Shown one piece after another: positions 18,491 to 28,221 of a stretch of DNA of 64,000 nt. Every line of letters starts with the position of its first letter. Position 1 is the first letter of the stretch. Origin of the DNA: Flavobacteriales bacterium (GTDB taxonomy: Bacteria; Bacteroidota; Bacteroidia; Flavobacteriales_F; PHOS-HE28); the NCBI GenBank assembly GCA_016704485.1, contig JADJAA010000001.1, positions 2,552,795-2,616,794 on the forward strand, given 5' to 3'. Made by a program: the position numbers and the translations under genes. The notes beneath the pieces are model-generated. The model saw only the letters and a list, made by a program, of their open reading frames with translations, did no database searches and had not been told where the DNA came from.

Positions 18491-18520
18491 CAAAGGTAAG
18501 GGTTCAGCGATTGTGTTCAA
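18491..18520 (-). promoter_or_regulatory. Canonical Bacteroidota promoter of SRP RNA
   Basis: On the reverse strand TTG (18520-18518) is followed by 19 bases and TACCTTTG (18498-18491). This matches the -33/-7 consensus of the Bacteroidota primary sigma factor. The RNA stem begins four bases after the -7 octamer, which sets the expected distance from box to transcription start. Confidence 0.9.
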
Positions 18521-18701
18521 TGGGTGAATTCAACACAGATGTTTTTTACCAGCAATGAATCATTGTGCTAAAATTTAGATGGATGCTCGATGCGTTACGT
18601 ACTCTGCCGCAGGTGAGCAAGCAATCGCACAGAACAGCAAGACCAAATCTGTTGGCAGCATATGAGTAGTGCGAAGTAGCGTTGCACATCCTCGGTGGAT
18701 G

Positions 18702-19484
18702 TTAGTCTTTCACACACCGGCATGAATGGCCATAGCCCGGTTGGTCGCTGCCCATATCGTGGTGGTAACGAAGTACACCAGTATTGTCATTGCGTAATTG
18801 CCGTATCCATCCTTCGAACACCGCCGGTGTGGAGGTCCAGAACGTAGCAATGGAACCCATACCAGCATAGCTTGAGCCTGGCATTGCGCGTTGACCCGAC
18901 GCCAAGGCTGAAAATCCGCTGGAATTAGTGACACCAGCGTTCGGGTCTGCCCAAGTGGCAAAGTCCTTCAATTTACCACCCACATTCTGGCTGGACCCGC
19001 GCACCGCACCGTAACCACCGGGAGCAAGTGAATCCAGCTGAGAGATCGGCATGCCGAGGTAAAGCTCCAATTGCGCCCATTCCGTATCGGTAGGTACGTG
19101 CCAACCCTGTGGGCAAATACCACGGGCATCGTTCACCGCTCCATAGCCATAAAGAAACCCATGTTCAATAATTGTTGGTAGCGCGTTACCGTAAAGGCAA
19201 TAGGCGTTGCTGCCGGGTAGGCTCCAATCGGTTGCTTCAGGCATGTACGGGATGCTATCGCCATTGCGGTATTTCCGTACGCGCAGGTTCTCAGCCATCC
19301 ATGTTTGTCCGCCGATCACCACCGTATCGTATGCGTTGCCTTCAACATCCACCAAGCCTAGTTGGGGCGTTGGTGTGGGTTGGGGTTGTGGTTCCTCTTC
19401 TTTGTCCTTTTTGCAGGAGGTAATGAGCAAGAGGGCAACTGCTAGGTATGGCGCAAAGCGTATCATCGTTCTCGATAGTTTCAT
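18702..19484 (-). CDS. Fib_succ_major-domain lipoprotein (copy 1)
   Basis: This 260-residue protein has a lipoprotein signal (LLLITSC, Cys at about 24) followed by KKDKEEE and a Pro/Gln linker. The body has the family pattern of Fib_succ_major proteins: DVEGNAYDTVVIGGQTWMAENL near the start, YGAVNDARGICPQGWHVPTDTEW in the middle and a final HSCRCVKD. It is predicted to be anchored in the outer membrane, perhaps surface exposed. The function is unknown. It is the last of three adjacent paralogues, 4 bp after copy 2, so probably translationally linked. Confidence 0.87.
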   Translation of the reverse strand: MKLSRTMIRFAPYLAVALLLITSCKKDKEEEPQPQPTPTPQLGLVDVEGNAYDTVVIGGQTWMAENLRVRKYRNGDSIPYMPEATDWSLPGSNAYCLYGNALPTIIEHGFLYGYGAVNDARGICPQGWHVPTDTEWAQLELYLGMPISQLDSLAPGGYGAVRGSSQNVGGKLKDFATWADPNAGVTNSSGFSALASGQRAMPGSSYAGMGSIATFWTSTPAVFEGWIRQLRNDNTGVLRYHHDMGSDQPGYGHSCRCVKD

Positions 19485-19488
19485 TGGA

Positions 19489-20235
19489 TCAGTCTTTCAC
19501 GCAACGACAGGAGTATCCGGCACCGGGCGCATCGCTGCTCTGTGCCGGGGAACGGCGGATCACGCCCGCTGAACCATCCCAGATCGACCTATACCAATCG
19601 GAACTACCTCCGGGTGTCCAATAGAATGCACTAGCGTAAGTAATGAAACCATTTTGCTGTGCATTGCGCGCCCTAGCTGGCAGTAAGCTCATTCCGGAAC
19701 TGTTTGTCACGCTGTCCAAAGTGGGCCAAAATTGAAGGGCTTTGAGCTTTCCGGCTACGTTCGCAGCTAATCCCCGATAGCCGTAACTAGGGTAGCTGTT
19801 CATTGTCACTTCGGCAGGGTCCATGCCCAGCGCCAGCTCCAGTATGCCCCAGTCCGCGTCGGTGCCGGGATGCCATCCGACCGGGCAGAGTCCGCGGATA
19901 TCGTTGAACGCTCTATAATTGTAAAGCAGGCCATAAATGCTTTTGTTACCCATGTCATTATCCAACACTGTACTCTGCGGGTTGGAGTTGTTCCAGTTTG
20001 CATTGCTTGTATCGAACAGGATCGTATCCCCGTTGTTGAACCGGGTTACTTGAAGGTTCTCCGTGAACCAGGTGAGACCCGCAATTGTGAGTGTGTCATA
20101 GTAGTTGCCGTCAATGTCTACTATGCCTGTTTGGGGCACAGGTGGGGGCTGGGGTTGTGGTTCATCTTCTTTGTCCTTTTTGCAAGCGACAAGGACGAGG
20201 AGCGCAGCACAAGTTATCAGTAGTTCAGGTCGCAT
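19489..20235 (-). CDS. Fib_succ_major-domain lipoprotein (copy 2)
   Basis: This 248-residue lipoprotein has the lipobox LLVLVAC followed by KKDKEDEPQPQ. Family landmarks are GNYYDTLTIAGLTWFTENLQ, RGLCPVGWHPGTDADW and a C-terminal YSCRCVKD. The lipobox-linker DNA is almost the same as in copy 1, while the bodies differ much more. It lies between copies 1 and 3 (gaps 4 and 83 bp). The function is unknown; the cysteines near the C-terminus may form a disulfide. Confidence 0.87.
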   Translation of the reverse strand: MRPELLITCAALLVLVACKKDKEDEPQPQPPPVPQTGIVDIDGNYYDTLTIAGLTWFTENLQVTRFNNGDTILFDTSNANWNNSNPQSTVLDNDMGNKSIYGLLYNYRAFNDIRGLCPVGWHPGTDADWGILELALGMDPAEVTMNSYPSYGYRGLAANVAGKLKALQFWPTLDSVTNSSGMSLLPARARNAQQNGFITYASAFYWTPGGSSDWYRSIWDGSAGVIRRSPAQSSDAPGAGYSCRCVKD

Positions 20236-20318
20236 AGGTTGTTGGTTATTGATTGTTTTACAGGGTGTCTATGGGGTTGGATGCCGGCTGTGCCACAGGA
20301 GATAATAGATGCAAGGGA

Positions 20319-21059
20319 TCAGTCCCGCACACAGCGACAGGAGAATCCGTCGGTCAACTGGGACTCGTAACGGAAAATACCTGGATTATCGTGGCCCATG
20401 AACCGGGTCCAAGCACTAGACGGGTTAGCTGATGTCGAAGTCCAAAAGTGTCCTTGAATACCGATCTGGATATACCAATCAACGCTTGTGCTGTATCTGA
20501 ATCCTCCTGGTAGCGCGGTGAACCCCGAACTGTTGTTCGCTCCGGTGTTCGGGCTGCTCCAGAGCTGTGTGGATTTAAGCTTGCCACCTACATTTTGGGC
20601 GAGGCCGCGGAATCCGGTCATTGTAGACTCGGTTCCGAGCATCCCATTGGCGATCTCCAACATTATCCAGTCATTATCGGTGGCCACATGCCAACCGCTT
20701 GGGCAGAGCCCACGTGCATCAGCCACCGCGTAACCATTGTATAGTTTACCATAAGTGCTGTTGTTACTGCTGGCATCGTCATAGTAGGCGTATGCTCCAA
20801 TGGAGGTTCCTTGCCAATCCGCCCAATCCAATCCTGTTACGATCGAGTCACCATTGCGGTATTTGCTTACGCGCAGGTTCTGTTTCATCCAAGTGTTGCC
20901 GCCGGCCACAAGGGTGTCGTAGGTGTTCCCATCTATGTCTTGGATACCTTGCGCCGTTGGAGACGGGGATGAGGGTGCTGGTGTGGGGGAAGCCTTTTCC
21001 TTTTTGCAGGCGAAAAGAAGAACTGGCACAAGTAGAATGAAGAAAATTCGAGCTGTCAT
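20319..21059 (-). CDS. Fib_succ_major-domain lipoprotein (copy 3)
   Basis: This 246-residue lipoprotein has the lipobox PVLLFAC followed by KKEKASPTPAPSSP. Family landmarks are GNTYDTLVAGGNTWMKQNLR, RGLCPSGWHVATDNDW and a final FSCRCVRD. It is first in transcribed order of the three paralogues. Charge after the Cys is Lys/Glu rich, as in the other copies. It is predicted to be an envelope protein of unknown role. Confidence 0.87.
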   Translation of the reverse strand: MTARIFFILLVPVLLFACKKEKASPTPAPSSPSPTAQGIQDIDGNTYDTLVAGGNTWMKQNLRVSKYRNGDSIVTGLDWADWQGTSIGAYAYYDDASSNNSTYGKLYNGYAVADARGLCPSGWHVATDNDWIMLEIANGMLGTESTMTGFRGLAQNVGGKLKSTQLWSSPNTGANNSSGFTALPGGFRYSTSVDWYIQIGIQGHFWTSTSANPSSAWTRFMGHDNPGIFRYESQLTDGFSCRCVRD

Positions 21060-21126
21060 GTCCGTGATGATGTTTGAATGCTTTTTGTGACCGGGAAAGC
21101 GTACTCCCTCCTTGGGGCTAATCAGG

Positions 21127-22731
21127 TTATTTGGTAACTTGTATGCTCATCTTGCCATTCGGGCTACTGAAAACGAGCAGGTAATTGCCGGATGCGAGGT
21201 CTGTAGGCATGCTGATAGATTGCGTATGGTCACCGGCGGGCATAAGGGTGCCATTGAGGTAGGTCGTAAGCAGAGAACCCTTTGTGTCATGCAGCGCGAT
21301 ATTCAATAACTCAGGACGGCGCAATGAATAACTTAACGTTGTGGGCCCTGAAATCGGGTTGGGGTAAACCAAGACTTCTTGTTCAACGAGAGATAGTTCG
21401 AGTATACCGACCACGCCGGGAAGGAACCGTGACACCATAACGATATCTTCAGAAGGTAGGTTGAGATCTGACTCTCCAGCTAGAATGATCCGGTTTAGAT
21501 CATCAATGGCGAGACCAAATGCCGCATCCCGATCATCGACGGTTGCTACTGCACATCCGTTAATGCCAAAATCACTATCCAAGTTACCTGACGGAAAAAA
21601 ACGGCAGACCAATTGAGCCCAATGATTATTTGCATCATCTCGAGTTCCTGCTACAAGAATTTTGTTGTCCGATTGAACCTTAACATTGGCGAATTTGATA
21701 CCTCCGTTCACGTAGTCCATCTCGATGAATCCATTCGTTCCAAATCCGGTATCAAAAGTCCCATTCGCATTCAAACGCGCCACGAAACCACTGTGTGAAA
21801 CGGCACCCTCAATTTCCCCCGCTAACAAATACTTGCCATCTGACTGGATCTGAATTGATTTGCAAGAGAAACTACGTTGAGGATCAGACCAAAGAAACCG
21901 ACCATTGGTTCCGAAGGTCGGGTCCAAGACCCCGTCATCATCATAGCGGACTACGGCAATCTCTGTTAGTAGGTTAGCATATGCCCATCCAGCGGCGATC
22001 AATTTTCCGTCTTGGTGCACGGCAATGTCCTCTATACCTGCAGTGTAACCATTAAACCCTGTGATCGCTGCGCCGAAGGTGCCATAATTAATATTCGGAG
22101 TACCATTGGAATTCAACTTCATCACGACGAATTCGCGGTCGGATACATGATCCCAAATGTTTCCTCCGACATAGATATCATCTTCCGTATCGATTGCAAC
22201 ACAGGTTGCTACTGAAGCAAACGAACCAGGGCTGAGTTGTAATGAGCCACCGTTGATGAACGATGGGGAGTAAACACCTGTGGAACTCAAGGCAACAACG
22301 TTCATTAACTCTCCGGTTGGAATGGTGATGTTGGAAGTACCGACCGCGATGATGGTCCCATCGGATTGTAGGGCGATATCCTGCCCATCGGAGTATTGTT
22401 CTCCATATTCGAATCGACCATCGACGGAGAACGTGTTATCCAAAATGCCGGATTCGTTAAACCTAATTACGTACATGGTGGATCCGAACTGCCCAGGCGC
22501 CTTGTTCTTCCCTATTGCTACTATCCTGTTGTTCGCATCAGTTACCACCGACTTCAAGGATGAAACGTGGCCGACTATTGCAGGCGTCGCAATACCGTCT
22601 TGCGAGAATGATGGATCGAGTTCCCCGGTCTGCGCGATACCGAGTCCGGGAAATGTCAAAAGTGCCAATACGCTCCATACGGAACCTAGTATATGTGGGG
22701 GAAGGCAAGAGCGATTTGATGTCTTCTTCAT
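21127..22731 (-). CDS. Delta-60 repeat protein with T9SS sorting domain
   Basis: This 534-residue secreted protein has an N-terminal signal (SVLALLTFPGLGIAQ) followed by about seven copies of a 55-60-residue repeat of the form L-D-x-x-F-G-x-G-x-...-A-x-Q-x-D-G-K-I-x-x-A-G. Examples are GVLDPTFGTNGRF and QSDGKYLLAGEI. The repeats are likely to form a beta-propeller. The C-terminal 80 residues (VLVYPNPISGPTTLSY to the end) are a type A sorting domain. It is probably a surface or released protein; the ligand is unknown. It lies 67 bp upstream of the lipoprotein genes on the same strand. Confidence 0.88.
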   Translation of the reverse strand: MKKTSNRSCLPPHILGSVWSVLALLTFPGLGIAQTGELDPSFSQDGIATPAIVGHVSSLKSVVTDANNRIVAIGKNKAPGQFGSTMYVIRFNESGILDNTFSVDGRFEYGEQYSDGQDIALQSDGTIIAVGTSNITIPTGELMNVVALSSTGVYSPSFINGGSLQLSPGSFASVATCVAIDTEDDIYVGGNIWDHVSDREFVVMKLNSNGTPNINYGTFGAAITGFNGYTAGIEDIAVHQDGKLIAAGWAYANLLTEIAVVRYDDDGVLDPTFGTNGRFLWSDPQRSFSCKSIQIQSDGKYLLAGEIEGAVSHSGFVARLNANGTFDTGFGTNGFIEMDYVNGGIKFANVKVQSDNKILVAGTRDDANNHWAQLVCRFFPSGNLDSDFGINGCAVATVDDRDAAFGLAIDDLNRIILAGESDLNLPSEDIVMVSRFLPGVVGILELSLVEQEVLVYPNPISGPTTLSYSLRRPELLNIALHDTKGSLLTTYLNGTLMPAGDHTQSISMPTDLASGNYLLVFSSPNGKMSIQVTK

Positions 22732-23254
22732 TGTGGTTGTGGATTGGACTTAAAGTTTGATGTTGAGAGTGATTCGATCCTTTAGTTTGCTAACACTACA
22801 CTTATGGTGCGAGCTTCTTGCGTGGTTACAACAGTGTACATTCCTAGGTGCATGAGCACAAGAACTATCCGGTATGTATGGGAACTCTTCAGGAGTTGGA
22901 GCATGTGGTGAGGATTGAAAGTGAAGTAATAGTGGTACTTAAGTGATTATGCAGATATCATTCCCAAAACTAGATCGCAGTATGATCCCGCAGCATATAA
23001 CTTTAGTTATAGTCGTTCTTGCTGAAACCATCAATGCATCAAAACAAGAAAAACATCCGGAAAACCCAAAGCACCAATGCCTAGCGTGAACGTATTCTCG
23101 CACAACTGGCAAGGTCCGGTTCATAAGTGGGGGAGTGCTTTTGGTGAATTTCATTGTAGATCATTCTATGCTTTAGGAAGAGGTTTTCCAACGGTCCCTG
23201 ATCGCGGCTAATGCCGATCGGCTTTCGGTTCAGTTGGCATATCTCTACCATTGA
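22732..23254. other. Gene-free stretch, 523 bp
   Basis: No convincing coding sequence. A 71-codon reverse frame at 22939-23154 has irregular Cys/Thr/Ile content and no recognisable start context. The short palindrome gccgatcggc lies near 23213. The stretch should hold the promoter of the delta-60 gene and the 3' end of the hydrolase transcript. Confidence 0.5.
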
Positions 23255-25057
23255 CTACTCGACTTTCAAATAGTGGCGAACTTGAGCTTGGGCAAATTGC
23301 TCGCCCCCATTCTTCGGCTTTCGATCGAGTATGCCTGGTTCGATCTTCAGTATGCGCTCGTAATAGGGCTTATAGTCCCGTGCAGGTTCCTCGTTGAATT
23401 GGAGCATGGCCACGGCCATCGGACCCTCGATCCGATCAGGGAAGGTCTCCATCATCCAATCGCCTAACTGGAACGCGCGCTCGGTCAGCTCCTTACGATC
23501 GACCGGATCGCTGTGATACAACCAGGTCGCACATAAAGTGAACAGCACATCTGGAGTATATACCGGTTCGCCGGGGCGATCCAAGGCGCTGAGGAACGCG
23601 ATGAATTCTTCGATCGAGAAGTCTTGGTAGGCGACTTGCAGATAGTCGTCGATGTAGTGATAGTTCGTATCGATCAATGTGGCTTCGCAGTGCAAAAACA
23701 CTTGTGCAGCACTGTCAGGCCCTACCGATAGCATCCATTTCACGAATTGTGTGGGCGTTGGACATGTAGTTGCAGAATGCACATAAACTTCGTTATGCGC
23801 AAGGACTTCCCCAGGTGCTACGTACTGATACCACCAACCACTTCTGTTCTCAATATCTTTTGGGGTGAGCGCTTGACCCCGACCCGTCGCGTGAAGGATG
23901 AACTTCAGGACCGACTCGCAAAGCAGGGGATAATTTGATGCGGCAAGTATGCGTTCCTTGGGTTCCTTTATTAGATCGGTGCTCAAGGCCGTGCATGCTG
24001 CACCCAGCGATGTGAATTGATCATGCTCCATGCCCTCCACCGTAATGTAGGTGCGCGCTGCTGAGGTGAAACGGTCCAGTAAATAGAACTCCGCACCCGT
24101 CTGTGCCGCGCAATAGATCGGAAAGTCGAAGAGGCTCTTCTTTTCGTCCGTGAAAGGGCTGTCTTTCTTTCCGACGAAGTCGTACATCGCTCGGGCCAAG
24201 TCATTATCCAACAGCACCAAACTGTTCACATCCCGGTTGCCTTGGGCCACGTAGCAAGGAATATAGTTGGCTCCATAACTATGCCCCATAAGCACGACCT
24301 GATCGGATGAGTTCGGTGCATAGTCTGTGCGATGGCGTATTAGGAAACCGATGTCGCCAACAGTAGCGTCCAAGTCACCTACACCAACTTCACTCCCACT
24401 GTCGTTATCCTGAAAAGCGCTTGACACGCAGACCATGCCATGTGAAGCCAAGTACTCCAGCAGCATCCAGGATTCATCAATCGTTCCGCCCAGCCCTTGA
24501 TGGTAGATGACCAAGGGATGGTCGCCCATCATCGGGTTTGCATTCCGGTAGCTGGATGTTTGCTTGTCCCAGTAGGCGGCTTGGAGTTGCTCGCGCTGGT
24601 CATCGAGCAGGCCGGTGTCCGCTTTCAAATTCTCGAGGTCGAGGTACTGATCTGCACAGTACCACTTGCTGAACGTGGTGGAATACTCCTTTAGCGTATC
24701 GATGAATGACACAATGGTATCGTTGGTAGGAAATTCGAACAATTCACGAACGCGTATTGGCAGATCGTTCGGGGCGGCTGTGGGATACCACACGTTCACC
24801 AGTATCGGTCGGCCCACCGATGGTTTCGCGGCGAGCGTGGTGTCGCCCATGTTCAGATCATACGTACGGCTCGTATCGAACAACACCATGCTCTTGAAGC
24901 CGACAGCGAGCGGTCCGTGATCGAGTGCTGAAAGCAATTCAGGCGCGGATGGATCTTGGTCAGGTACCTGTCCGAAGAGCATCGCCGGAGCCGAGCAGAG
25001 TGCGAATAGCAGCAGTAGGGCAGGACAGGCTCGGAATGGTTTTGGTTCTAGTTGCAT
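23255..25057 (-). CDS. Secreted alpha/beta hydrolase, PAF-acetylhydrolase-like core
   Basis: This 600-residue protein starts at ATG 25057 (MQLEPKPFRACPALLLLF) with a signal peptide ending LFGQ. The hydrolase core shows PLVIYHQGLGG (oxyanion side), the nucleophile elbow MGHSYGANY and a later MEHDQF that probably holds the catalytic His. The order resembles platelet-activating-factor acetylhydrolase and dienelactone hydrolase relatives. The last 230 residues are outside the hydrolase fold and helical. The substrate is unknown. A start at 25126 would add 23 residues before the signal. A two-part motif shared with another secreted-protein gene lies 172 bp upstream. Confidence 0.78.
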   Translation of the reverse strand: MQLEPKPFRACPALLLLFALCSAPAMLFGQVPDQDPSAPELLSALDHGPLAVGFKSMVLFDTSRTYDLNMGDTTLAAKPSVGRPILVNVWYPTAAPNDLPIRVRELFEFPTNDTIVSFIDTLKEYSTTFSKWYCADQYLDLENLKADTGLLDDQREQLQAAYWDKQTSSYRNANPMMGDHPLVIYHQGLGGTIDESWMLLEYLASHGMVCVSSAFQDNDSGSEVGVGDLDATVGDIGFLIRHRTDYAPNSSDQVVLMGHSYGANYIPCYVAQGNRDVNSLVLLDNDLARAMYDFVGKKDSPFTDEKKSLFDFPIYCAAQTGAEFYLLDRFTSAARTYITVEGMEHDQFTSLGAACTALSTDLIKEPKERILAASNYPLLCESVLKFILHATGRGQALTPKDIENRSGWWYQYVAPGEVLAHNEVYVHSATTCPTPTQFVKWMLSVGPDSAAQVFLHCEATLIDTNYHYIDDYLQVAYQDFSIEEFIAFLSALDRPGEPVYTPDVLFTLCATWLYHSDPVDRKELTERAFQLGDWMMETFPDRIEGPMAVAMLQFNEEPARDYKPYYERILKIEPGILDRKPKNGGEQFAQAQVRHYLKVE

Positions 25058-25443
25058 GACTTCATAGTTGAGGTGGTGCTGTGCAAATCGAGCAGTGAAC
25101 TTCGGTTCATGGTTTGGATCCTGCATTGAATGAGCACGTTCGTGGAATTAGACCATGAATGTGCAGTACTTCTCGTGTTCATTCGTTCCAAGGTTCGTAA
25201 GAGGATAGCTTCTTTCTTTTCGATCAAGACAAATGGAAGGCTTCTATGCTTATTGCACAATACCGGAAAACCGTGATTTTTTCATTGCCTGCCCCCTTCC
25301 GTGAATAACCATAACAGCGAATTAGGATCAGGAACAGGTACATCCGAAACACCAACGCACAAGGTGTACGGAAATGAGCACAAGTGGGAGGCTCTGGAAC
25401 ACAAGTGGTTGCTCGAGTGCCTTGCGAATTGCCTCTTTGACGA
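25058..25443. other. Gene-free stretch, 386 bp, with upstream motif
   Basis: This lies between the hydrolase start and the LytTR regulator stop. It contains the conserved block at 25229-25276 and three cacaag-type repeats (near 25359, 25379 and 25402). A forward frame starting at 25301 runs antisense into the regulator gene and looks like a shadow. Confidence 0.5.
25229..25276 (-). promoter_or_regulatory. Two-part upstream motif, copy A
   Basis: The block acaaatggaa (25229-25238), a 16-base spacer, and a 22-bp block at 25255-25276 (core caataccggaaaaccg) recur exactly, with the same spacing, at 30841-30888. Read toward the hydrolase gene, the 10-bp block contains TCCATTTG, one mismatch from TAnnTTTG, so it could be the -7 element. 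The 22-bp block would then sit at an activator position. Confidence 0.55.
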
Positions 25444-26196
25444 TCACACTTTAGAAAGCCGGTCCATCAGGTCCTGCTTCTTGCGCTTGCTCACGGATAG
25501 GCTCGCGCCATCTGCCATAACCACCTCGCCACCTTCGCCGCGCACATACTTGATGATGTGTTTCACGGCCACAAAGTGTGAATGGTGAATGCGCACAAAA
25601 TCATCCTGTGGAAGCAGGTCTTCCAATTGCCCTAGATTCCGGCTGATCACGACCGGCTTACGGTTCAGTTGTGCTATAGTGGTATAATGTCCATCTCCAA
25701 GGCAGTATAGGATATCGCACACATCAGCCATTACCAATCCGTCCATGGTAGGTAAGGCTAGCCGTTTTTGAGCTGCTTGTTTTTGGGCGAAATTCCGCTG
25801 TAGGGAGAGGAACTGTAGGGGCGTTTGCTCAGCCCGTGCAGAATCCATGGCCTTGTGGATCGCCGTAGCAAGCTCGACAGGGTCTATCGGCTTCAATAGG
25901 AAATCCAAGGCACTGAAGCGTATGGCCTTCACGGCGTAACCCACATGGGCTGTGGTGAAGATGACATAGGGGCGTTTTTCACCGAGCGCCTCCAGTAGTT
26001 CGAATCCGGTCGTGGTCCCAAGTTCAACATCGAGGAACATGATGTCCGGAGCCACTCTGGAAATAAGGTCAAGGCCGCTGCTCACGCCATCAGCTGAACC
26101 CAGTAACCGGAGATCGGAATGGTTGGTTTTGAGCAAACTGGATAAGGCCTTTTGGGCGTCTTCCTCGTCATCGATAATGACGGCGCTTAGGCTCAT
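25444..26196 (-). CDS. LytTR-family response regulator
   Basis: This 250-residue regulator has an N-terminal receiver domain with the acidic pair DDEE at 9-12, phosphoacceptor Asp56 (MFLDVEL), Thr near 81 (FTTAH) and Lys near 102 (LLKPIDP). The C-terminal LytTR DNA-binding domain runs from about 150 to 245 and includes IHHSHFVAVKHI. LytTR regulators bind direct repeats upstream of target promoters. The sensor kinase gene lies 65 bp upstream on the same strand, so this is a classical two-component pair. Confidence 0.94.
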   Translation of the reverse strand: MSLSAVIIDDEEDAQKALSSLLKTNHSDLRLLGSADGVSSGLDLISRVAPDIMFLDVELGTTTGFELLEALGEKRPYVIFTTAHVGYAVKAIRFSALDFLLKPIDPVELATAIHKAMDSARAEQTPLQFLSLQRNFAQKQAAQKRLALPTMDGLVMADVCDILYCLGDGHYTTIAQLNRKPVVISRNLGQLEDLLPQDDFVRIHHSHFVAVKHIIKYVRGEGGEVVMADGASLSVSKRKKQDLMDRLSKV

Positions 26197-26261
26197 GCTC
26201 GAATGCTATGATTTCAATTGGCGAGCAATATAGTGGAGAAACCGATCCCAAGAACTGATGA

Positions 26262-28103
26262 TCAATCGTCCAACCGCAGCGGTAGCAGAAGTTCTACGCG
26301 GGTACCCTGCGCCACATCCATATAACGGAAGCCGGCAGAGCGACCATGTTTTTTCCCGACCAGATCAAGCCGGGCCTGGGTTATGGCCGTTCCCAAGGAT
26401 TGCTTTCTACGCGTGGTATCAGCCGCTATTGCCTTGTCCGCGCTCTTTCCTCGGCCTATTCCATCGTCTTCTATTATCATAAGTAGGTTTTGCCCCTGTT
26501 TGGAAAGATGAATAGTGAGATGGCCTTTGTCTTCTTTCTGCGCCAAACCATGCCATATGGCATTTTCCACGAAGGGTTGAGAGACCAAAGGTGGTACCAG
26601 CACCATTTCAGGATCAAGGCTTGGATCAACGATCACTTGGTAATCGAATCGTTCCTTGCAACGGATGCGTTCCAAATGGAGGTAAAGGTCCAATGCTTCA
26701 AGGTCATCCTTCAATGGCACTTCACTGTGACGTGAGTTCTCCAATACCAACCGCATCAAGCGGGCGAAACGTGCAAGAAACGATACTGCCGCGTTGGTCG
26801 CATTCTCCTGTACAAAGGCACTGATGGAGTTCAATGCGTTGAAGATGAAATGCGGGTTCATCTGGCTCCGTAATGCTTGGATCTCCAGTTCCGCCGAATC
26901 CCGTTCGTACCGAGCTTTCCTCCGACGGCGATCACTTATCGTAAACGCCGAAATGCCACCGACCAACAATACGCCTCCACCACCTAAGCCCCATGCGCGG
27001 TTCCGGTTGCGGTCAGCGCGTAAACGCTCGATCATGCGTTCATTTTCCATCTGGGCGAGTTCGGTGCGGTGCTCCAAGCTGTCGGTCAACATTTCCATTC
27101 GAAAAGCCGACCGCACATTGGCCCGCGCCACCTCCACACGGTCTTCCTCCTTCTGCAAGCTATCGCGCATACGTACATGGAGTTCGTACGCCGGCAGGGC
27201 GAGGGCGGCATTGCCCAACGCTTTGTACGCATCATAGACCAAGTGGGCGCTCTCCATCATCTCCCAGGGCAGCGATGCGGACCTGGCTATTGCTAAACTA
27301 CGCTGCCCATGCGCTAAAGCTTCTGCGGGTTTCCCCATTCTCAGAGCCATGCTTCCTAAACCGCGGTTCACCATCGCAAGGAGGTCAGCGTCACCTATTG
27401 TTCTGGCCAATTCGTTTGCTCGATCGTACTCGATGGAAGCCTGGCCGTAATCCTTTTTTAGAGCGCGGACGATCCCTAAGTTGTACAGTGCGATGCACTT
27501 GTTGCGTTCACGCCCTGGTGCTTCGTTGAACAAGGTGGCTGTTTGGTACATTTCCAACGCAAGGGTAGTATCGCCGCTCTCCCGCAACAACCCGGCGTAG
27601 TTGATCAGCGTTGCGCCTTGGGATGCTGTATCTCCTATGGCCCTGCCCAATTCTAGTGATCGTTCAAAGTGGATCTTGGCCTCAGCATTCTCACCGAGTT
27701 CATGCAGTATGTTCCCAACGTTGCTATGCCCAATTGCTGAACGCCGGGCATCACCGCGTTTTTCCATGATCTTCAATGATCGCTTGAAATGATCCAAGGC
27801 TCTGGGATAGTCTCCGGTCTCCTGCAAGGAAGCTCCTTGGGCATTCAGGGCCCACGCCTCGTACTTCGTATTTCCTTTCCTCCTTGCCAGATCCAGGACC
27901 AACCCCGCCAATACATAGGCCGTATCGGGTTTGTTGAACATGTAGTGATCGAAGGTGATGTAATCCATTGCCTGCATCCGTGCAGTATCCGGTAGACTTT
28001 CATCATACCAAACACGCCACAGGGAGTCCAGTTCCTGCGCTTTTGTGTTCCAGGAAGGCCCAAGGCCGGCGCATATCATTAGCAGGATCAACAACCGCAA
28101 CAT
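26262..28103 (-). CDS. LytS-type sensor histidine kinase with TPR sensor region
   Basis: This 613-residue kinase has a signal peptide (ending NTKAQ), about seven TPR units (residues 50-320), a membrane helix (WGLGGGGVLLVGGISAFTI) near 370-390 and a His_kinase domain. The phosphoacceptor His is in MNPHFIFNALNSI. The ATP-binding N box is PFVENAIWHGL and the G box EDDGIGRG. The periplasmic TPR region probably senses a protein or peptide partner. It phosphorylates the adjacent LytTR regulator. Confidence 0.94.
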   Translation of the reverse strand: MLRLLILLMICAGLGPSWNTKAQELDSLWRVWYDESLPDTARMQAMDYITFDHYMFNKPDTAYVLAGLVLDLARRKGNTKYEAWALNAQGASLQETGDYPRALDHFKRSLKIMEKRGDARRSAIGHSNVGNILHELGENAEAKIHFERSLELGRAIGDTASQGATLINYAGLLRESGDTTLALEMYQTATLFNEAPGRERNKCIALYNLGIVRALKKDYGQASIEYDRANELARTIGDADLLAMVNRGLGSMALRMGKPAEALAHGQRSLAIARSASLPWEMMESAHLVYDAYKALGNAALALPAYELHVRMRDSLQKEEDRVEVARANVRSAFRMEMLTDSLEHRTELAQMENERMIERLRADRNRNRAWGLGGGGVLLVGGISAFTISDRRRRKARYERDSAELEIQALRSQMNPHFIFNALNSISAFVQENATNAAVSFLARFARLMRLVLENSRHSEVPLKDDLEALDLYLHLERIRCKERFDYQVIVDPSLDPEMVLVPPLVSQPFVENAIWHGLAQKEDKGHLTIHLSKQGQNLLMIIEDDGIGRGKSADKAIAADTTRRKQSLGTAITQARLDLVGKKHGRSAGFRYMDVAQGTRVELLLPLRLDD

Positions 28104-28221
28104 GTTCGGTGAATTTTCCGAAATATACGGGTATGGATAACCTCAATTCGTGATCAGGGACAGAATAGAAAGAACGGACAAAGTGGTGGCGAAGGGGTCT
28201 TTGTGGAAAGGTATTCCGCTA

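Noticed and set aside
22939..23154. Reverse 71-codon frame in the gene-free stretch
   Set aside because: Irregular composition, no signal or domain, and no start context; probably chance.
25301..25588. Forward 95-codon frame
   Set aside because: Its second half is antisense to the conserved LytTR domain and its first half lies in repeat-containing intergenic DNA.
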